From contig RPFO01001383.1 in the NCBI GenBank assembly GCA_009746045.1, forward strand, positions 115,098 to 179,097: a stretch of 64,000 nucleotides of DNA, given 5' to 3'. Of the stretch, positions 62,385 through 64,000 are shown in pieces (positions within the stretch are counted from its first letter, which is position 1; every line of letters begins with the position of its first letter). Origin of the DNA: Mesostigma viride. Lineage: Eukaryota; Streptophyta; Mesostigmatophyceae; Mesostigmatales; Mesostigmataceae. The translations under genes were made by a program, and so were the position numbers. The notes under the pieces are model-generated. The model saw only the letters and a list, made by a program, of their open reading frames with translations, was not told the DNA's origin and did no database searches.

Positions 62385-64000
62385 CACCACCACCATCCAT
62401 GCATGCCAGCACCCCACCACCATCATCCATGCGTGCCAGCCACCCACCACCACCATCCATGCGTGCCAGCACCCACCACCACCATCCATGCATGCCAGCA
62501 CCCACCACCATCATCCATGCATGCCAGCACCCCACCACCACCATCCATGCGTGCCAGCCACCCACCACCACCATCCATGCGTGCCAGCCACCCACCACCA
62601 CCATCCATGCATGCCAGCACCCCACCACCACCATCCATGCGTGCCAGCACCCACCACCACCATCCATGCATGCCAGCCACCCCACCACCACCATCCATGC
62701 GTGCCAGCCACCCACCACCACCATCCATGCATGCCAGCACCCCACCACCACCATCCATGCGTGCCAGCCACCCACCACCACCATCCATGCATGCCAGCAC
62801 CCACCACCACCATCCATGCATGCCAGCACCCACCACCACCATCCATGCGTGCCAGCACCCACCACCACCATCCATGCATGCCAGCACCCACCACCACCAT
62901 CCATGCGTGCCAGCACCCACCACCACCATCCATGCGTGCCAGCACCCCACCACACATCCATGCGTGCCAGCACCCACCACCACCATCCATGCGTGCCAGC
63001 ACCCACCACCACCATCCATGCATGCCAGCACCCACCACCACCATCCATGCGTGCCAGCCACCCACCACCACCATCCATGCGTGCCAGCCACCCACCACCA
63101 CCACATCCATGCGTGCCAGCACCCACCACCACCATCCATGCGTGCCAGCCACCCACCACCACCATCCATGCTGCCAGCCACCCACCACCACCATCCATGC
63201 GTGCCAGCACCCACCACCACCATCCATGCGTGCCAGCCACCCACCACCACCATCCATGCATGCCAGCACCCACCACCACCATCCATGTGCCAGCACCCCA
63301 CCACCACCATCCATGCATGCCAGCACCCCACCACCACCATCCATGCGTGCCAGCACCCACCACCACCATCCATGCATGCCAGCCACCCACCACCACCATC
63401 CATGCGTGCCAGCACCCACCACCACCATCCATGCGTGCCAGCACCCACCACCACCATCCATGCATGCCAGCCACCCACCACCACCATCCATGCTGCCAGC
63501 ACCCACCACCACCATCCATGCGTGCCAGCACCCACCACCACCATCCATGCATGCCAGCACCCACCACCACCATCCATGCATGCCAGCACCCACCACCACC
63601 ATCCATGCGTGCCAGCCCCACCACCACCATCCATGCATGCCAGCACCCACCACCATCATCCATGCATGCCAGCACCCCACCACCACCATCCATGCATGCC
63701 AGCACCCCACCACCACCATCCATGCATGCCAGCCACCCACCACCACCATCCATGCATGCCAGCACCCCACCACCACCATCCATGCATGCCAGCACCCCAC
63801 CACCACCATCCATGCATGCCAGCACCCACCACCACCATCCATGCATGCCAGCCACCCACCACCACCATCCATGCATGCCAGCACCCCACCACCACCATCC
63901 ATGCGTGCCACCACCCACCACCACCATCCATGTGCCAGCCACCCACCACCACCATCCATGCATGCCAGCACCCCACCACCATCATCCATGCATGCCAGCA
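62385..64000. repeat. Minisatellite, about 30-bp unit, to window end
   Basis: More than 50 units of CCACCACCACCATCCATGCATGCCAGCACC with 28-32-bp length variants and a CATGCATG/CATGCGTG alternation. The array continues past the window. Very long Trp/Gly-rich open frames on - are by-products of the stop-free unit. Confidence 0.97.

Noticed and set aside
62368..63989. Very long Trp/Gly-rich proteins (up to 531 codons) on -
   Set aside because: They are translations of a stop-free minisatellite unit and exist in several frames at once.
1..64000. Telomere repeats (TTTAGGG or TTTTAGGG type)
   Set aside because: Looked for because of the terminal minisatellites; none seen.

Overview
The window looks like nuclear DNA of a eukaryote, most likely a green alga. 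It has spliced genes with GT..AG introns, a cell-surface gene with a Ser-Pro-rich stretch like algal wall glycoproteins joined to a cadherin-like beta-sandwich, and a dense mix of Ty1/copia, Ty3/gypsy, L1-type LINE, hAT and palindromic elements. I see no bacterial operons, rRNA genes or CRISPR array. The assignment to green algae is inference.

Layout. 1-18.5 kb: copies of a roughly 5-kb Gag-bearing retroelement without any visible reverse transcriptase. Copy A is on +; copies B, C and a fragment D lie head to tail on -. A and B face each other across a 1.8-kb near-perfect palindrome (5292-7086). The units carry a Gag (604 aa intact in copy C), an unknown conserved protein, and a viroplasmin / RNase H1 N-domain-like protein; the palindrome carries a second, divergent viroplasmin-like protein. 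A hAT element sits inside the B/C terminal repeat. 18.7-25.7 kb: a small inverted-repeat element with a Myb/SANT-like ORF, a 29-bp satellite, a Ty3/gypsy integrase followed by a PHD finger, and on - a Ty3/gypsy gag-protease ending in a C5-DNA-methyltransferase motif I. 26-30.6 kb: a long-inverted-repeat hAT-like element (BED finger plus a PIP-box-like peptide) and a 1.2-kb foldback element. 30.6-41.5 kb: Ty1/copia remnants in a 9-kb inverted duplication whose centre carries a BAH-domain ORF and exons of an unknown protein.

42.4-48.5 kb: the one convincing host gene, a spliced single-pass membrane protein. Its introns hold a 51-bp minisatellite and a pentanucleotide array. 48.6-55.5 kb: a miniature inverted-repeat element, a second hAT, two L1-type ORF1 copies, a LINE RT fragment and short retroinserts. 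55.6-61.3 kb: a spliced DNA transposase whose introns and flanks, but apparently not its exons, carry a recurring 20-bp palindrome. 61.9-64 kb: two abutting minisatellites, running off the window.

The recurring theme is inverted duplication: five large palindromes or inverted pairs of independent content lie in 64 kb. Most coding sequence is decayed. Exceptions are the copy C Gag, the - strand copia RT, the DNA transposase and the membrane-protein gene. Coordinates of element ends are exact where a target-site duplication is quoted and approximate elsewhere.
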